Shown here in pieces: positions 28,288 to 36,674 of a DNA stretch of 64,000 bases. Numbering within the stretch: position 1 is the first letter of the stretch; the number at the start of each line of letters is the position of its first letter. The DNA is taken from positions 69,238 through 133,237 of the forward strand of contig NZ_JBFANZ010000015.1 in NCBI RefSeq assembly GCF_040659735.1, in the 5' to 3' direction. Origin of the DNA: Micromonospora_I sp040659735. Its GTDB lineage: Bacteria; Actinomycetota; Actinomycetes; Mycobacteriales; Micromonosporaceae. The position numbers and the translations under genes are program-made. Under the pieces are notes generated by a model that was given only the letters and a program-made list of their open reading frames with translations, did no database searches and was not told where the DNA came from.

Positions 28288-29072
28288 ACCGGCACGGCCC
28301 GGCGTCGCGGGCGGGCGAGCGTGACGGCCAGTGGCAGGGCGACCAGCGCCATGGCCAGCCCGCCCCAGACCGCCGAGGCGGGCAGGTCGAGGAAGACGGC
28401 GTGCGCCAGCACGCTCGAGGCGTACGTCCAGAGGTAGAGGGCGTACATCGGCTGATCCGCGTCGGCGGGCCGCGGGGCGGCTCCGCCGACCAGCCCGAGC
28501 AGCCCCATCATCGCCACCGCGACGACCAGCCAGCCGAGGTAGTTGCCGACCGGGATGCCGGGTACGCCGGGCAGCGCCGGGGTCGGGTCGTGCCACGTCC
28601 AGTAGCCCGCCGAGACCATCTGCGGATCGAGGAACACGTCCCAGGTCGCCAGCCCCACCCCGGCCACGATGATCCGGGCGGCGGGCGAGCGGGTCAGGCG
28701 CAGCGCCGCGAGCCACCCCGGCCAGGCCATCCAGGTCCAGGCCAGGGGGATGACCAGCGGCACCCCGAGCAGCTTCGGGCCCAGACCGCCGGAGTAGTCG
28801 TAGTCGCCGAACGGCACGCCGGTGGCGACCCCGACCGCTTCGACGGCCAGGCCGCCCCCGGTGGTGACCAGCACGAGCGCGACGGCGGTGCGCGGGCCCC
28901 GGGTGAGCAGCGCGTGGGTCACCGACAGCAGATAGCCGAGCACCACGGTGACGACGGTGAGCCGGGCCCGGGCGGCGCCGCCGGTCAGTGGGTAGGCGAT
29001 CTGCGCCAGCACCAGACAGGCCAGCATCGCCCAGGCGGTCGGCAGCGCCCGGGACGGTCGGCGGCGGATCAT
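28284..29072 (-). CDS. cruF: CruF-like carotenoid 1',2'-hydratase
   Basis: A 262-residue polytopic membrane protein starts at ATG 29072, overlapping the GNAT stop by 4 bases. It has seven or more hydrophobic segments and the family's characteristic stretches: FGDYDYSGGLGPKLLGVPL, WDVFLDPQMVSAGYWTW and GIPVGNYLGW. CruF enzymes add water to the psi end of acyclic or monocyclic carotenoids, creating the tertiary hydroxyl that precedes desaturation and glycosylation. With the GT2 and crtI genes coupled behind it, this suggests a glycosylated, 1'-hydroxylated carotenoid. Family assignment is good; substrate is inferred. Confidence 0.87.
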   Translation of the reverse strand: MIRRRPSRALPTAWAMLACLVLAQIAYPLTGGAARARLTVVTVVLGYLLSVTHALLTRGPRTAVALVLVTTGGGLAVEAVGVATGVPFGDYDYSGGLGPKLLGVPLVIPLAWTWMAWPGWLAALRLTRSPAARIIVAGVGLATWDVFLDPQMVSAGYWTWHDPTPALPGVPGIPVGNYLGWLVVAVAMMGLLGLVGGAAPRPADADQPMYALYLWTYASSVLAHAVFLDLPASAVWGGLAMALVALPLAVTLARPRRRAVPV

Positions 29073-29620
29073 TGCCCGGGCGGCGGCAGCGGCAGGTCCC
29101 GTCCGAGGACCGCGAAGGGCCGCTCGTCGCCGGGGAAGCGGAAGTCGCGCAGGACGTCGACGAAGCCGTACCGCCGGTAGAGCCGCCAGGCCCGCGAGGT
29201 CTGCTCGTCGGTCTCGGGTGTGGAGAGCAGCGTCGTCGTGCCGGTCGCCATGGTCAGCAGCGCCCGCAGCTGCCGGTCGCCCAGCCCGTGCCCCTGCGCG
29301 GCGGGCCGTACGTGCAGCTCCACCACCTCGAAGCAGTCGGTCAGCCATCTCCGGCGGGTCGCCTCATCCAGCGGGCCGCGCACCTGGTCGTGCCACCACT
29401 GCCCCGCCGCGGAGGTGTATCCGTAGCCGAAGCCCGCGAGCTGTCCCTCGGTGGTCAGCGTCGCGACCGCCCGGAAACCGGGGCGACGCGCGTGGGTCGC
29501 GATGTAGCCCCGCCGCGACTCCAGCAGCTCGGCGCGGTAACCCATCGCCTCGCCGTAGACGGTGACCACGTCATCCAACCGCCGGACGAGATCATCCGGC
29601 TGCCACGGCACCAACCTCAT
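29069..29620 (-). CDS. GNAT-family N-acetyltransferase
   Basis: A 183-residue cytoplasmic acyltransferase shows the acetyl-CoA loop AQGHGLGDRQLRALL preceded by the strand VVELHVRPA, and a C-terminal WRLYRRYGFVDVLRDF. It starts at ATG 29620 with a 4-base overlap to the CrtA-like gene and ends overlapping cruF. Nothing in the sequence ties it to carotenoids except its place inside the coupled operon; it might acylate the sugar of the final pigment or simply be a passenger. Confidence 0.87.
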   Translation of the reverse strand: MRLVPWQPDDLVRRLDDVVTVYGEAMGYRAELLESRRGYIATHARRPGFRAVATLTTEGQLAGFGYGYTSAAGQWWHDQVRGPLDEATRRRWLTDCFEVVELHVRPAAQGHGLGDRQLRALLTMATGTTTLLSTPETDEQTSRAWRLYRRYGFVDVLRDFRFPGDERPFAVLGRDLPLPPPGQ

Positions 29621-30354
29621 GCGTGCCCGCTCCTCACGTTCGCCTCACCGTCGTCCCCCACCCAACCGAGCACTGCCCGGTCCCCGGCGACGTCACGCAC
29701 CTCGAAGCGCGCGAACAGCTCCTCCGCGTACCACCGCTCCGTCGGCGTACGCGCGATCGCCGCCCGGTGCTCCGGGTGACGGTACGCGAACCGCACCAGG
29801 TCCGACGCGTTGCGCCACACGCTCACTGTGCCCTGCCATCCGATCGGGGCCTCGCCGACGCCGAACCGGGCGAGCAGTCCCGGCGCGCTCCGCAGCGCCG
29901 CCGCGACCGGCGGGACCGCGCGCCAGAACGTCGGCGCCCGCCGCGCCCGGAGCCGGGCCCGGGTCAACGCCAGCACCGGTCGGTCGCTCCGCCCGCCGTC
30001 CGGCTGACCGAAGGGTTCGATCCCCGACCACCGGCCACGGCTGGCCAGCGGGCGCAGGTCGAGACGCGCTCCGGCGGTGGCGATGCGCTGCCAGGCCCGG
30101 CCGACACCGGTGGCGTCGAAGCGCGCCGCGGCGGCCGGGTCGGCCCACACCACCAGCGCGGCCCACCGGGTCAGATCCGTGTCGGTCGGCCCGAAGCCGG
30201 TGCCGGTGCCCGTGCCGAGAAGCTTGCCGAAGCGGACTCCCGCGGTGCGGCGTAGCCGGCGCGGGTCGAGCGCCATCCGGGTCAGGGCACGGGGAAGCGC
30301 CCGGCGGGGCACCCGCCAGACGTGCAGGGTGACCAGCTCAGATACGTCGCTCAC
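29617..30354 (-). CDS. CrtA-like (spheroidene monooxygenase family) protein
   Basis: A 245-residue protein starts at GTG 30354 (4-base overlap with ybaK). The pattern LHVWRVPRRALPRALTRMA, GVRFGKLLGTGTGTGFGP, LASRGRWSG and the TFWRAVPPV / RWYAEELFARFEV pair follow spheroidene monooxygenase CrtA from purple bacteria, a haem-dependent oxygenase that makes keto carotenoids. Family-typical length. Placed at the head of cruF-GT2-crtI, it could add a 2-keto or hydroxyl group to the linear end. Function is inferred from family resemblance and context. Confidence 0.8.
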   Translation of the reverse strand: MSDVSELVTLHVWRVPRRALPRALTRMALDPRRLRRTAGVRFGKLLGTGTGTGFGPTDTDLTRWAALVVWADPAAAARFDATGVGRAWQRIATAGARLDLRPLASRGRWSGIEPFGQPDGGRSDRPVLALTRARLRARRAPTFWRAVPPVAAALRSAPGLLARFGVGEAPIGWQGTVSVWRNASDLVRFAYRHPEHRAAIARTPTERWYAEELFARFEVRDVAGDRAVLGWVGDDGEANVRSGHA

Positions 30355-30839
30355 GCCACTGCGGTCGGCGTGCCGGCGGTGACTCGCAGCAGCTCCGGGT
30401 AGGTGGTGGCGAAGATCGACTGAGGTACGCCGCCGGCCGCCCAGATCTCGTCGTACCCGGCGAGAGCGGTGTCGACCAGGGTGCGCACCGGCTTGGGATG
30501 CCCGAGCGGGGCGACCCCGCCGATCGGCTGGCCGGTGTGCTCGCGGACGAACTCGGGGGTGGCCCGCCTGACGCCGGTCACGCCGAGGGTCGCGGCGACC
30601 CGTGCGGTGTCCACCCGGTGCGCGCCGGAGGTGAGCACCAGCAGCGGCTCGCCGTCCGCGTCGAAGATCAGCGAGTTGGCGATCTGCCCCACCTCGACGT
30701 CGAGCGCGGTCGCGGCCGCCGCCGCCGTGTGCACCGCCTCGGGCAGGAGCCGCACCCGGCACGCCTCGCCGGACCCGTCCCGCGCGCCGGCATTGTCCAG
30801 CGCGTCCTGCACCGCCTGCACATTCGGGTGTCGCTGCAT
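30351..30839 (-). CDS. ybaK: YbaK/ProX-type aminoacyl-tRNA deacylase
   Basis: A 162-residue protein of the YbaK/prolyl-tRNA editing fold hydrolyses misacylated tRNA (often Cys- or Ala-tRNAPro). It shows VEVGQIANSLIFDADGEPL with the conserved Lys position replaced by Asn, LTSGAHRVD, and the typical TGQPIGGVAPLGHP. The ATG at 30839 is the family start. There is no in-frame stop between this gene and the upstream DUF559 gene, so a longer read-through product is possible (see the 30351-31901 entry). It heads the run of 4-base-overlap genes for carotenoid modification. Confidence 0.88.
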   Translation of the reverse strand: MQRHPNVQAVQDALDNAGARDGSGEACRVRLLPEAVHTAAAAATALDVEVGQIANSLIFDADGEPLLVLTSGAHRVDTARVAATLGVTGVRRATPEFVREHTGQPIGGVAPLGHPKPVRTLVDTALAGYDEIWAAGGVPQSIFATTYPELLRVTAGTPTAVA

Positions 30840-31901
30840 AGTGCCTATCTTGCTCGTGGTGACCCCGGGTTGACCAGCGGGTTGCATCGGCGCGCCGCCC
30901 TCGCGCGCCCGCCGCGTGATCACGAATGATTCGTGGTGCCCTGACCCCACTGATCGTTCCGGATCATCGGGCCGCACCGGACAGTCGGACCCGCAGGGCG
31001 TCGCCTGCCCCGTCCAGCCGTTGCGCCGTAGCACCCCGGCGACCTGCGCCGCCACCGCGCACGCGCGGGTCGTCACGTCCGCCGCGCCGTACCGCAGCAC
31101 GCTGAGCCCTTCGGCGACCCCGGCATTGTCCCGGTGCAGGTCGCGCCACCGTTGGTCCTCCGGATGCGCCGCGCGTCCGTCGACCTCGACGAGCGTGTCG
31201 TAGCTTGGGTAGCGCACGTCGTCGTACCACCGGCCACCCCGTCGTGCGCGCCGCCCCTGCCGCAGCCCGGCGGGCAGTCCGTGTGCGCGTTCCACGTCGT
31301 GCATATAGCGCAGCTCCAGTGGCGAATGGCAGCCCTCCTCGACGTCCGAGAGGGTGGCGTTGATCTCGGCCCGCCACCGCGCCTTCCTGCGCGCGGTGAG
31401 CGCGGTGCGCAGCCGCTGGACGGTGGTCAGCCGGCGGGCCACCGCCCTGGTCAGGTGGGACAGCGCCTGGTCAAGTGTTCGTGCGGTCTGGGTCAGGTCG
31501 AGCACGGTCTGCTCGACGCGCGTCTGCGGCGGCGCCTTGCCGGGGTGGCGGGCCGCGTCGAGGTGTTTCGAGATGTGTACGACCATCCCCGGTATCCGGC
31601 GGACCCGCCGGGCGGCCGGGATGGTGACGTGGATGGCCGGTCGGGGCGCGTCGAGGAGCCCGCAGAGTTCGGCCGCGGTCTCGTGGCTGAGCACGGCGCC
31701 GTCGCCGGCGGTCAGCAGCGCCGCCCAGAGCTGGGCCGAACGCGGTGGTGTGCCGCTGAACGTCGCGTAGACCCCGGGGAACAGCCGTCGCCAGCGCCCC
31801 GAGCGCAGCCGGGCCCGAATCTGCTCCGGGGTGAGGCCGCAGGCGACCGCCTGCTGCCGGGTCACCACCCCGCGCTGGTGCCGACAGATCTCCTCGAACA
31901 C
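30351..31901 (-). CDS. AbiEi-like/DUF559 protein read through in frame into YbaK
   Basis: From a GTG near 31901 (weak ribosome-binding site, start uncertain) a single open frame runs 516 codons to 30351. Residues about 1-190 form an AbiEi-type antitoxin/regulator module (VFEEICRHQRGVVTRQQAVACG, split over two helices, then GRWRRLFPGVYATFSG). Residues about 190-310 form a DUF559 Vsr/restriction-endonuclease-like domain (RYPSYDTLVEVDGRAAHPEDQRW). Such proteins normally end soon after LRRNGWTG. Here the frame instead passes through a repeat copy (30916-30970) and into YbaK (from 30839). The DUF559 gene has therefore lost its stop; whether a fusion protein is made or YbaK starts independently is open. 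Confidence 0.65.
   Translation of the reverse strand: MFEEICRHQRGVVTRQQAVACGLTPEQIRARLRSGRWRRLFPGVYATFSGTPPRSAQLWAALLTAGDGAVLSHETAAELCGLLDAPRPAIHVTIPAARRVRRIPGMVVHISKHLDAARHPGKAPPQTRVEQTVLDLTQTARTLDQALSHLTRAVARRLTTVQRLRTALTARRKARWRAEINATLSDVEEGCHSPLELRYMHDVERAHGLPAGLRQGRRARRGGRWYDDVRYPSYDTLVEVDGRAAHPEDQRWRDLHRDNAGVAEGLSVLRYGAADVTTRACAVAAQVAGVLRRNGWTGQATPCGSDCPVRPDDPERSVGSGHHESFVITRRAREGGAPMQPAGQPGVTTSKIGTMQRHPNVQAVQDALDNAGARDGSGEACRVRLLPEAVHTAAAAATALDVEVGQIANSLIFDADGEPLLVLTSGAHRVDTARVAATLGVTGVRRATPEFVREHTGQPIGGVAPLGHPKPVRTLVDTALAGYDEIWAAGGVPQSIFATTYPELLRVTAGTPTAVA
30916..30970 (-). repeat. 55-base palindromic element, copy 1
   Basis: Read on the minus strand, this 55-base element matches the one at 31990-32044 at about 43 of 55 positions by eye, in inverted orientation. 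It lies inside the read-through between the DUF559 and ybaK frames and supplies sense codons where the DUF559 stop is expected. Confidence 0.75.
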
Positions 31902-31989
31902 GCCGCCCAGACTGCTGCCCTCACTCGTACGGCGCCAGAGCCTGTCGACCGGCTGTGGACGACACGCGGGTTGTCCACAGCCGGCGCTC

Positions 31990-32044
31990 CCGATGATCGC
32001 GAATGATCGGTGGGGCCATGACCACACCGATCATTCGCGATCAC
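31990..32044 (+). repeat. 55-base palindromic element, copy 2
   Basis: GATCGCGAATGATCGGTG and CACCGATCATTCGCGATC are near-perfect long arms around a short centre. The element lies between the DUF559 gene start and the end of the EamA gene, and the EamA stop codon (complement of 32041-32043) is inside it. Confidence 0.8.
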
Positions 32045-33027
32045 GAAGACACGGTTTGCTGGCCGGTGGGGGCGATGACGTCGGGGGCGGGTGGGACCGG
32101 CGGGGGTGCCCCCGCGACGCGCGCCGTTTCGGCCAGCGCCACGCCGGCCAGCACGAGGGCGCCGCCGGCGAGCTGGGCGGCGTTGAGCGCCTCGCCGACG
32201 CCGAGGGCGAGCCAGGCGACCGCGGCGGCGATCACGGGCTCGACCATGCCGACGATCCCGACGCTGGTGGCCGGCAGATGCCGCAGCGCCGCGGCCGCCA
32301 GGAGGTAGGGCGCGATCGAGCCGAGCACGATCACGTAGCCGCAGAGCGCGATGACCGGGATGCCGCCGTCCGTACGGGCGGCAAGTGGCTCCCACCCGCC
32401 GCTGCCGGCGGTCACCGCCCGGGTGAGTAGCCCGGCCACGGCCGAGGCGCCGAACGCCCAGGTGGTCAGGGACAGCGTGTCGCGCCGCGTCACGCCGTAC
32501 GCGCCGAGCACGTAGTAGAAGGCGAGCATGACGGCGGCGCCGAGTCCGGCGAGGACGCCGAGGCCGTCGAGCTTGAGGTCGCCCCAGATCTCGGCCACGC
32601 ACGCCAGGCCGGCGAGGCTCAGGGTCAGGCCGGCCCAGAGCCGGGGGCGCACCCGCTGGCGCTGGCCGAAGCGGGCCCAGAGCGCGACGAGCAGGGGAGC
32701 GGTGTATTCGAACAGCAGCGCGATCCCCACCGGCATCCGGGAGATCGCCACGAAGTAGAGCATGGGGACGAGGAAGAAGCCGGTCAGGCCGTACGCGACG
32801 AGGAGCGGCAGTTCGTGGCGGGAGACCCGGAGCCGGGGGGCGCCGGGACGCAGCGCCACGCTCAGCAGGAGCAGGCCGGCGAAGGCGCCGGCCGCGCGCA
32901 GCAGGGTGAGCTGCGGGGCCTCGATGCCGGCGCGCAGGACCAGTTTCGACACGGTGCCGTTGACCGCGAACAGCACGCCCGAGCCGACCACCATCGCCAC
33001 GCCGAGAGCCGGTCGCCGAGTCGTCAC
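32041..33027 (-). CDS. EamA-family (DMT superfamily) transporter
   Basis: A 328-residue inner-membrane protein with ten predicted hydrophobic segments arranged as two EamA repeats (first starting ALGVAMVVGSGVLFAVNG, second around VMLAFYYVLGAYGVTRRD). Members export small metabolites such as amino acids or nucleobases. The conserved FVAISRMPVGIALLFEYTAPLLVA lies in the first repeat, split across two helices. Starts at GTG 33027. The stop codon lies in a 55-base repeat element. Substrate unknown; no functional link to its neighbours is apparent. Confidence 0.9.
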   Translation of the reverse strand: MTTRRPALGVAMVVGSGVLFAVNGTVSKLVLRAGIEAPQLTLLRAAGAFAGLLLLSVALRPGAPRLRVSRHELPLLVAYGLTGFFLVPMLYFVAISRMPVGIALLFEYTAPLLVALWARFGQRQRVRPRLWAGLTLSLAGLACVAEIWGDLKLDGLGVLAGLGAAVMLAFYYVLGAYGVTRRDTLSLTTWAFGASAVAGLLTRAVTAGSGGWEPLAARTDGGIPVIALCGYVIVLGSIAPYLLAAAALRHLPATSVGIVGMVEPVIAAAVAWLALGVGEALNAAQLAGGALVLAGVALAETARVAGAPPPVPPAPDVIAPTGQQTVSS

Positions 33028-33500
33028 GCGGTGAGGCTACCGGGGTACGTGTCACGGGCGGATTCTGCCGGGCCCCTTACGCGACGCGGACCTGCGAACT
33101 CGCCGCGCGGGACGTTGCTTTTTTGTCGGCGGCGGGGTGTACTGTCTCCAGTAGTTAGAACGAGTGTTCGATTCACTCGAACGCCCGTGCTAGCTGATCG
33201 GGAGCGGCGATTCGCGGCGCGGCTCCCGGCGGTGCGGTTCCGCGGACCGCACAGGGTTCTGGACGTTCGCGGGTCCGAGCCCAACAGGCAGGACCGCTGT
33301 CCGCCGCCCTCGACCCCCGGGTGGCGGACAGCGGACCCGCCGGCACAGCCGGCCGGGTGGGTGTGGGGAAGCATCACACCCGGCCGGCCACGCACGGCCG
33401 CGTCTTCCTCCGCGGGCGGGCTCTTCGATCCAGGTGTCGGCGGTCGGATTCGACCCGACCGCGCGACACCCCGAATTGGCGACCCGGAGGAGACAGTCCC
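33028..33500 (+). promoter_or_regulatory. SOS-type upstream region of the HEPN/mutasome genes
   Basis: No gene is seen in these 473 bases. They contain the LexA-type box at 33158-33169 and, closer to the HEPN gene, a long hairpin: CCGGCCGGGTGGGTGTG (33346-33362) against CACACCCGGCCGG (33372-33384) with a 4-base bulge. The ribosome-binding site of the HEPN gene is GGAGGAGAC, just before 33501. An SOS transcript would thus carry a leader of about 320 bases. Confidence 0.5.
33158..33169. promoter_or_regulatory. LexA (SOS) box
   Basis: GAACGAGTGTTC fits the actinobacterial/Gram-positive LexA consensus GAAC-N4-GTTC. It is followed by a further GTTCGA-N5-TCGAAC inverted repeat (33166-33182) sharing one half site. 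The genes downstream (HEPN, imuA', imuB, dnaE2) are of the type controlled by LexA. Confidence 0.7.
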
Positions 33501-33950
33501 ATGCCGACCAGCCCGGCTCAGCCGCCTACGGTGCCGGCCCATGTGCTACCGCACCGCACCCCGGCCCAGCTGCTCGTCATCGCCCGGCACGGGCTGGCGG
33601 AGGCGGCGGTGACGCGCCCCGACGGGCTGCGCTACGCCGCCGCGCACCTGGCCGCTCTGCGCGCCGCCGCGGCGATGCTCGCCACCCGTGCCCGACCGGC
33701 GCCCACCCGGCGCAACCGCGTCACCAATGTCTGGACGCTGCTGCTGATGGTCGCTCCCGAGTTGGACGAGTGGGCCACCTTCTTCGCGGCCGGCGCGAGC
33801 AAGCGGGCCGCCGCCGAGGCGGGCATCCCCCGGGTGGTGAGCGCCCGGGAGGCGGATGACCTGTTGCGCGCCGCGGAGCAGTTCGTGGCGGTGGTCGAGG
33901 TGGCGCTCGGCGTGGCACACCAGCCCGTCCTCGACGGCCTGGCAGCCTGA
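33501..33950 (+). CDS. SAV_6107-type HEPN domain protein
   Basis: A 149-residue all-helical cytoplasmic protein starts at ATG 33501 with a strong GGAGGAGAC site. Its sequence (RTPAQLLVIARHGLAEAAV, AAHLAALRAAAAMLATRAR, LMVAPELDEWATFFAAGA) fits the SAV_6107 family of HEPN proteins that neighbour error-prone polymerase genes in actinomycetes. HEPN domains are often RNases, but the catalytic R-x4-6-H motif is not clearly present, so an RNA-cutting role is not claimed. Its place between a LexA box and the mutasome genes suggests a role in the damage response. Confidence 0.82.
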   Translation: MPTSPAQPPTVPAHVLPHRTPAQLLVIARHGLAEAAVTRPDGLRYAAAHLAALRAAAAMLATRARPAPTRRNRVTNVWTLLLMVAPELDEWATFFAAGASKRAAAEAGIPRVVSAREADDLLRAAEQFVAVVEVALGVAHQPVLDGLAA

Positions 33951-34263
<313 letters not shown>

Positions 34264-35046
34264 ATGGCGGGCCGGATGGTGGTCGGGGCCACCGCGCTGT
34301 CCGCCGTCGCGGCGGGACTGGTCCGACCGGCGAGTGAGCCGGATCCGGCCGGCGCACACCGGGTGCTGCCGGTGTTGCCCGAGCTGAGTGGGCTGCTGCC
34401 CAACCGCGGGCTGCGCCGGGGCAGCACGGTGGCGGTCGCGAGCGGCCGTCCCGCGCGCGGCGGCGGGAGTTCGCTGGTGCTCGCGTTGCTCGCCGAGGCG
34501 TCGCGCTCGGGATCGTGGTGCGCCGTCGTCGGAGTGCCCACCTTCGGCGCGGTCGCCGCCGCCGACGTGGGCATCGCGCTCGACCGGCTCGCTCTCGTGC
34601 CCCATCCGGGGCCCGAATGGGCGACCGTGGTCGCCGCGCTGATCGACGGGGTCGACGTCGTCGTCGTCGCCGTTCCGCCGGCGCTCACCGCCTCGGTCGC
34701 CACCCGGCTGGCGGCGCGGGCCCGGCAGCGCGGCAGCGTGCTGGTCCCGTACGGCCCGTGGGAGGGCGCCGACGTCACGCTCCAGGTGATGCGGGGCATG
34801 TGGGAGGGGCTCGGACAGGGCCGGGGACGGCTGCGCCGACGTGAGGTGACCATCTCCGCACGGGGTCGGGGAGCGGCGGCCCGCCCCAAAGAGGTCAAGG
34901 TCTGGATGCCCGGTGACGGGGCGACCCGCGCCGTCACCGCGACCGGAAGGCCGCCCGCCACGACCGGGAGCCCGCTCGTCCCGACCCGCTCCGGGCCGGC
35001 GGCGCGCCGCGCCGCGCTCACCCTCGTCGGGCGGTCGGCGTCGTGA
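34264..35046 (+). CDS. imuA': ImuA' mutasome accessory protein
   Basis: A 260-residue RecA-fold-like protein starts at ATG 34264 (GGGGGCGAG before it). It shows LPVLPELSGLLPNRGLRRGSTVAVASG, split at the P-loop region, which is degenerate (ASGRPARGGGSSLV) and unlikely to bind ATP normally. The C-terminal 60 residues are flexible. ImuA' works with ImuB and DnaE2 in mycobacterial damage-induced mutagenesis. It overlaps imuB by 4 bases (GTGA), so the genes are coupled. Confidence 0.88.
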   Translation: MAGRMVVGATALSAVAAGLVRPASEPDPAGAHRVLPVLPELSGLLPNRGLRRGSTVAVASGRPARGGGSSLVLALLAEASRSGSWCAVVGVPTFGAVAAADVGIALDRLALVPHPGPEWATVVAALIDGVDVVVVAVPPALTASVATRLAARARQRGSVLVPYGPWEGADVTLQVMRGMWEGLGQGRGRLRRREVTISARGRGAAARPKEVKVWMPGDGATRAVTATGRPPATTGSPLVPTRSGPAARRAALTLVGRSAS

Positions 35047-36644
35047 CCGCTCCGGTGCGCACGCTGCTCGTCTGGTGTCCGGACTGGCCGGTGATCGCCG
35101 CCGAGATCGTCGACGGGGTCCCGGCGTCCACGCCGGTCGCCGTGCTGCACGCCAACCGGGTGGTGGCCTGTTCCGAGGCGGCCCGGGCCGAGGGGGTGCG
35201 TCGCGGGCTGCGTAAGCGGGAGGCGCAGAGCCGTTGCCCGCAGTTGACGACGGTCGACCACGATCCCGGCCGGGACGCGCGCGCGTTCGAGCCGGTGGTC
35301 GCCGCCGTCGAAGAGATCGCCGCCGGCGTGGAGGTGGTGCGCCCCGGCGCCTGTGCGCTCGCCGCCCGTGGGCCGGCGCGCTACTTCGGCGGCGAGGAAC
35401 GGGCGGCCGAGCAGATCATCGAACAGGTGGCCCAGACGTGCGCGGTGGAGAGCCAGATCGGGATCGCCGACGGGGTCTTCGCCGCCGGGATGGCCGCCCG
35501 CGCCGGTCAGATCGTCGAGCCCGGCGCCACGCCACGGTTCCTCGCCGGCCTGCCCGTCGGGGCGCTCGGCCGTCCTACGCTGACCGACCTGCTGCGCCGG
35601 CTCGGTGTACGTACCCTCGGGGACTTCGCGGCGCTGCCCGCCGCGGACGTCCTGTCCCGGTTCGGGTTCGACGCGGCGCTGGCCCACCGGCTCGCCGCCG
35701 GCCGCGACCACCGGCCGCTCGCGGCGCGTCGCCCCCCGGTCGATCTCGACGTGACCGACACCTACGACGAGCCGATCGACCGGGTCGACGTGGCCGCGTT
35801 CGCCGCCCGGTCGCTCGCCGAGCGGCTGCACGACACGCTCGCCCGGTACGGCCTGGCCTGCACCCGGCTCGGCATCGAGGCGGTGACGGCGCACGGCCAG
35901 GAGCTGCACCGGGTCTGGCGGCACGACGGGCTGCTGACCGCGGCGGCGATCGCCGACCGGGTGCGCTGGCAGCTCGACGGATGGCTCTCCGGGCAGGGAC
36001 GCGTCCGGCCGGGCGGCGCCGGTCGGGTGATGCCGCCCCGGCCGACCTCCGGGATCATCCGGCTACGCCTGATCCCCGACGGGGTGCTCGCGCACGTCGG
36101 GCTGCAGCCCGGGCTCTGGGGCGAGACCGGCGAGGAGCGGGAGCGCGCGCACCGGGCACTGAGCCGGGTGCAGGGCATCCTCGGTCCGGAGTCCGTGGTC
36201 ACCCCGGTGCTCGGTGGCGGTCGTTCCCCCGGGGACCAGGTGCGGCTGGTGCCGTGGGGGGACGAGCGCGTGCCGACCCGGCCGGGTGCCCAGGATGGTG
36301 ACAACGGCCGCGCGGTTCCGCCGTGGCCCGGCCGGTTGCCGGCGCCGGCGCCGGCCCTGGTGCTGCCCACGCCGCTGCCCGCGGCGGTCTACGACGTCGC
36401 CGGCGAGCTCGTCGCGGTGACCGCCCGGCTGGAGGTCAGCGCCGCGCCGGCCCGCATCGCCGTGGGGAGCCAGGCGCTGGTGGAGATCGTCGGCTGGGCG
36501 GGTCCGTGGCCGGTCGACGAGCGCTGGTGGGCGCCGGCCGAGTCGCGGCGGCGGGCCCGGTTCCAGGTCAGCCTCGCCGACGGGACGGCGCTGCTGCTCT
36601 CCCTCGCCGCGGGGCAGTGGTCGGTGGAGGCGATCTATGACTAG
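35043..36644 (+). CDS. imuB: ImuB, catalytically inactive Y-family polymerase-like protein
   Basis: A 533-residue protein has the Y-family polymerase outline but lacks the catalytic carboxylates: motif I reads LLVWCPDWPV where DinB in this window has LHVDMDAFFA, and the second acidic motif (SLDEAF in DinB) is absent (LAARGPARYFGG). It is therefore a structural adaptor that brings DnaE2 to the sliding clamp. A likely beta-clamp-binding motif QPGLWG is at residues 355-360, matching the position and form of the QLPLWG motif of mycobacterial ImuB. It follows imuA' by a 4-base overlap and precedes dnaE2 by 30 bases. Confidence 0.92.
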   Translation: MTAPVRTLLVWCPDWPVIAAEIVDGVPASTPVAVLHANRVVACSEAARAEGVRRGLRKREAQSRCPQLTTVDHDPGRDARAFEPVVAAVEEIAAGVEVVRPGACALAARGPARYFGGEERAAEQIIEQVAQTCAVESQIGIADGVFAAGMAARAGQIVEPGATPRFLAGLPVGALGRPTLTDLLRRLGVRTLGDFAALPAADVLSRFGFDAALAHRLAAGRDHRPLAARRPPVDLDVTDTYDEPIDRVDVAAFAARSLAERLHDTLARYGLACTRLGIEAVTAHGQELHRVWRHDGLLTAAAIADRVRWQLDGWLSGQGRVRPGGAGRVMPPRPTSGIIRLRLIPDGVLAHVGLQPGLWGETGEERERAHRALSRVQGILGPESVVTPVLGGGRSPGDQVRLVPWGDERVPTRPGAQDGDNGRAVPPWPGRLPAPAPALVLPTPLPAAVYDVAGELVAVTARLEVSAAPARIAVGSQALVEIVGWAGPWPVDERWWAPAESRRRARFQVSLADGTALLLSLAAGQWSVEAIYD

Positions 36645-36674
36645 CGCGGGGACGACCAGGCCGGTGAGCACGCG

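Noticed and set aside
30351..30354. Insertion sequence ends around the DUF559 gene
   Set aside because: The flanking 55-base copies are palindromic repeats without a transposase or target duplication.
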